In this document: positions 61,705 through 64,000 of the stretch, piece by piece
Numbering within the stretch: position 1 is the stretch's first letter
How the letters are laid out: each line of letters opens with the position of its first letter
DNA from: an uncultured Alphaproteobacteria bacterium
GTDB taxonomy: Bacteria; Pseudomonadota; Alphaproteobacteria; Caulobacterales; Hyphomonadaceae
DNA: 64,000 nucleotides
Direction of reading: 5' to 3'
Assembly (NCBI GenBank): GCA_903831255.1
Contig: CAIKWZ010000013.1
Coordinates: 1 to 64,000, forward strand
Notes under the pieces: model-generated
Told to the model about the DNA's origin: nothing
The model's input: only the letters and a program-made list of their open reading frames with translations
The model's database searches: none
Program-made: the position numbers and the translations under genes

Positions 61705-62523
61705 ATGGCCTATCAGGACATTCTCTACACCGCCGAAGACGGCGTCGCCGTCGTCCGCCTCAACCGACCCGATCGCCTGAACGCCTGGCGCTCCCAGATG
61801 GATCAAGAGGTCCGGGCCGCCATGAGACAGGCGGCGGACGATCCGGCTGTGCGGGTCATCATTCTCACCGGCGCCGGACGCGGGTTCTGCGCAGGCGCGG
61901 ACATGACGACGCTGCAGGGCATTCAGTCGGGCGATGGAGCGAGCGCTCCGGCCGCTCCCCCCCCGCCGTTCGATGCGGAGGCTAGGGAGGATTTCAAAAA
62001 ACTCTATTCCTGGCTTCCCTCCGTCCCCAAGCCGATCCTGTGCGCTATCAACGGGGCCTGCGCCGGCCTGGGTCTGGTTCTGTCGCTTTACGCCGATATC
62101 CGCTTCGCATCCGACGCCGCGAAGTTCACGACCGCCTTCTCACGCCGCGGCCTCATCGCCGAGCACGGCGTTTCCTGGCTTCTGCCGCGCCTTGTGGGAT
62201 TTGCGAACGCCGCCGATCTTCTCTACTCGGCCCGCGTCATCACAGCCGCCGACGCTCTCGCCATGGGACTGGTGAGTCGGGTCATTCCCGCCGCCGATTT
62301 CGAGGCCGAGGTCATGGCCTATGCGAAAATGCTCGCGAGCGAGGTCTCGCCCCGTTCGCTCCGCGAGATGAAGCGCGAACTGTGGAACGCCCAGTTCCAG
62401 TCTCTCGGAGACGCGATCGAGAGCGCTAACGCGGACATGCCGGCCAGCTTTGTTTCGGAAGATTTCCGGGAAGGGGTCGCACACTTCCTCGAGAAGCGAC
62501 CGCCCCGGTTCACGGGGCGCTGA
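61705..62523 (+). CDS. Enoyl-CoA hydratase/isomerase family protein
   Basis: 272 aa from ATG 61705 (AGGGAG 9 bases upstream); an upstream GTG at 61666 is less likely. Crotonase fold with oxyanion-hole strands RVIILTGAGRGFCAGADM (residues about 50-67) and ICAINGACAGLGLVLSLY-type PKPILCAINGACAGLG, then RRGLIAEHGVSWLLPRLVG with the usual catalytic Glu. Expected to hydrate an enoyl-CoA in fatty acid or branched-chain catabolism. Confidence 0.88.
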   Translation: MAYQDILYTAEDGVAVVRLNRPDRLNAWRSQMDQEVRAAMRQAADDPAVRVIILTGAGRGFCAGADMTTLQGIQSGDGASAPAAPPPPFDAEAREDFKKLYSWLPSVPKPILCAINGACAGLGLVLSLYADIRFASDAAKFTTAFSRRGLIAEHGVSWLLPRLVGFANAADLLYSARVITAADALAMGLVSRVIPAADFEAEVMAYAKMLASEVSPRSLREMKRELWNAQFQSLGDAIESANADMPASFVSEDFREGVAHFLEKRPPRFTGR

Positions 62524-62613
62524 GTTATAAGGGCGGCAAGGGAACAAGCGCCCCAACCTGTTCCGTCGCCGTTCATGTTGGCGGCGTAGGGTCGTCATCA
62601 GGGAGATTAAACC

Positions 62614-64000
62614 ATGACCCGATCGATCCACGCCGCCTCCGCCTTCCGCTCCAGCCTCGCGGCCGTCAGCCTTCTGGCGCTCGCCGCCGGATGCGTCTCC
62701 GGCCCCAGTGCGGAAGAGATACTCGACCGCGACTGGCGTATCGCCTCTCAGGCCGACGCCCCGCCCGCTTACGACACCTTCATCCGCCAGCATCCCGAAA
62801 GCGCCAACGCCATGACGGCGCGCAACCGGATCGACGCCCTCCGCGCTCAGGAGGTTCGGGATTTTGCAGAGGCGCGACGTCTGGGGACGGAACAGGCCTA
62901 TCTCGACTATCTCTATCGCTACTCGACCTGGGGACCCAACGCCGCAGAGGCCGAACGTCTCCGGGAGGCAGCGGCCCGCCCCAGACTGATCGCCGAGGAG
63001 CTGGCGGAGTGGACGGCGCTCAAGGGCGGCTCCACCATCGAACCTCTCGAGGACTTCCTTGAACGCTGGCCCAGAGGCGCGCATGCGAGCGAGGCGCAGC
63101 GCGCCCTCGACGCCTTGTGGAAAACAGACGAGGGGGCGTTCATTCGCGCCGTCCGCTCGGGCTCGCCGCGGGCGGTTGAGGACTTCCTTCGCATCTGGCC
63201 ACGATCGGAACGGCGCACGGATGCGCGGGACTGGCTGGAGGACTTCCGTCTGAGGGACGACGAGGCGTGGAGGACGGCGATCCGTCGGAACACGCTCTCA
63301 TCCTATGGCGACTATCTGGATCAGAACCCCTACGGCTCATGGAGATCCGAGGCGCAGCGCGCCATCGACGATCTGCGGCGACGGGATTACGACGCCTGGC
63401 TGTTCGCCCGCAGGCTCGACACCTACTGGGCCTATGAAAGCTACCGTAACTCCTATCCCTGGGGTTTCTACTCCTCAGACGCGTGGCGCCGCATGGACGA
63501 GCTGCGCCGCCGCGACCGGGAGCGGGAGCGCTACGACGATCGGGAACGGGAGCGGGAGCGGGATCGGAACAGAGACCGCGACCCCAGGGGCGGCGCACCC
63601 GGCGGCGGCGGCCAGGGCTCGGTCGCCCCTCCCAGTCCACCCCAGCCGCCTGCTGCCGGAGGAGGCGCGCCTCCCTCCGGGCCGCCTCCCGCCTCCCCGC
63701 CCGTCGCGCCGCGCCCCCGCGAGGCGGACCGGGACCGCCCGCCGATCAGCGAGCCTCCCAGACCCGAACCCGGACTGGGCGAGGATCGCAGGCCGGAGCC
63801 GCGCGAACCCGAGGTCCGTCCAGACCGGCGCCGGGACCGCCCGCCGGGCCCGGGAAGCTCGGCTGCTCCGCCCCAGGAGTTCGCTCCGGACACCCCGCGC
63901 GAGCGGATAGGTCGCGAGCTTTCTCGTCCGACGGAGTTCGGCCCGGTCAGCGAACCGCCTCCGGAGAGGCAACCGCTCGCCCCGCCGCCGCCGCCGCCGC
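62614..64000 (+). CDS. Lipoprotein with six 'Y-x2-YL-x2-YP-x-G' repeats and a Pro/Arg-rich tail (runs off right edge)
   Basis: Start ATG 62614 with AGGGAG 8 bases upstream; frame open to the window end. Signal with lipobox LAAGC (Cys27). Six units of about 45-50 residues follow (to about residue 300). Each has a W/F-x2-A opening, a Y/F-x2-Y/F-L/I core, W/Y-P-x-G turn and an E-A-x3-I/L closing helix; examples are AYDTFIRQHPESANAMTARN, AYLDYLYRYSTWGPNAAEAE, PLEDFLERWPRGAHASEAQ and SYGDYLDQNPYGSWRSEAQ. This resembles SEL1/TPR-like alpha repeats often attached to bacterial caspase proteins. The tail is a low-complexity region of Arg/Asp/Glu blocks (RERERYDDRERERER) and proline-rich runs. The C-terminus is beyond the window. 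Confidence 0.78.
   Translation, partial: MTRSIHAASAFRSSLAAVSLLALAAGCVSGPSAEEILDRDWRIASQADAPPAYDTFIRQHPESANAMTARNRIDALRAQEVRDFAEARRLGTEQAYLDYLYRYSTWGPNAAEAERLREAAARPRLIAEELAEWTALKGGSTIEPLEDFLERWPRGAHASEAQRALDALWKTDEGAFIRAVRSGSPRAVEDFLRIWPRSERRTDARDWLEDFRLRDDEAWRTAIRRNTLSSYGDYLDQNPYGSWRSEAQRAIDDLRRRDYDAWLFARRLDTYWAYESYRNSYPWGFYSSDAWRRMDELRRRDRERERYDDRERERERDRNRDRDPRGGAPGGGGQGSVAPPSPPQPPAAGGGAPPSGPPPASPPVAPRPREADRDRPPISEPPRPEPGLGEDRRPEPREPEVRPDRRRDRPPGPGSSAAPPQEFAPDTPRERIGRELSRPTEFGPVSEPPPERQPLAPPPPPP

Noticed and set aside
1-64000. CRISPR array, insertion sequence, prophage or integrated element
   Set aside because: No periodic short repeats with spacers, no transposase or integrase reading frame and no terminal inverted repeats were found in any region.

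Overview
The window is a GC-rich chromosomal segment of an alphaproteobacterium. Four things point to the Caulobacterales/Hyphomonadaceae/Parvularculaceae neighbourhood: a perfect CtrA-type box (TTAA-N7-TTAAC) in front of a PleC/DivJ-like histidine kinase; the rhizobial-type gene order feuN-feuP-feuQ-cycHJKL-degP-two-component-glnE; a large complement of secreted lipoproteins; and the MaoC, HMG-CoA lyase, crotonase and SDR acyl-CoA genes. Genus cannot be fixed from sequence reading alone. I see no rRNA or tRNA gene, CRISPR array, transposase or integrase.

Layout. 1-114: cut-off dTDP-glucose 4,6-dehydratase. 0.7-7.7 kb: an accessory envelope-protease cluster, namely an exported tandem caspase, a trypsin-DUF4384 lipoprotein, an unknown lipoprotein and a convergent caspase lipoprotein. 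8.4-11 kb: AbgT transporter and an AIM24-family protein. 11.2-12 kb: TacA/TacT-type toxin-antitoxin pair. 12.1-18.2 kb: Nudix, TetR, MBL hydrolase, tandem DsbA-fold protein, small exported protein and GMC oxidoreductase. 18.5-21.3 kb: four tandem paralogous exported proteins with an invariant four-cysteine pattern, three of them behind near-identical promoters. 21.4-28.2 kb: DUF1499, a TVP38-FAD reductase operon, and an NDH-like/CDP-alcohol transferase/nucleoside transporter operon. 28.3-42.5 kb: an unknown 531-aa protein, a hot-dog enzyme, M48 protease, HMG-CoA lyase, glycerol kinase, DHA2 efflux pump, aminopeptidase N, an EAL protein and the CtrA-box histidine kinase. 42.5-44.1 kb: ECF sigma/anti-sigma/Spy-like operon. 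44.3-57.1 kb: one long minus-strand run for cytochrome c maturation, envelope stress and nitrogen control. 57.2-62.5 kb: J-domain protein, SDR, small proteins, aldehyde dehydrogenase and enoyl-CoA hydratase. 62.6-64 kb: a lipoprotein of repeated 'Y-x2-YL-x2-YP-x-G' units that runs off the end.

Most notable points: (1) the caspase/trypsin envelope cluster, with a second caspase-like domain whose catalytic His is Tyr; (2) the four-gene cysteine-motif family and its duplicated promoter; (3) an in-frame TAG in the feuP-like response regulator while its partner genes are intact; (4) the CtrA box; (5) several perfect inverted repeats that look like operators or terminators.
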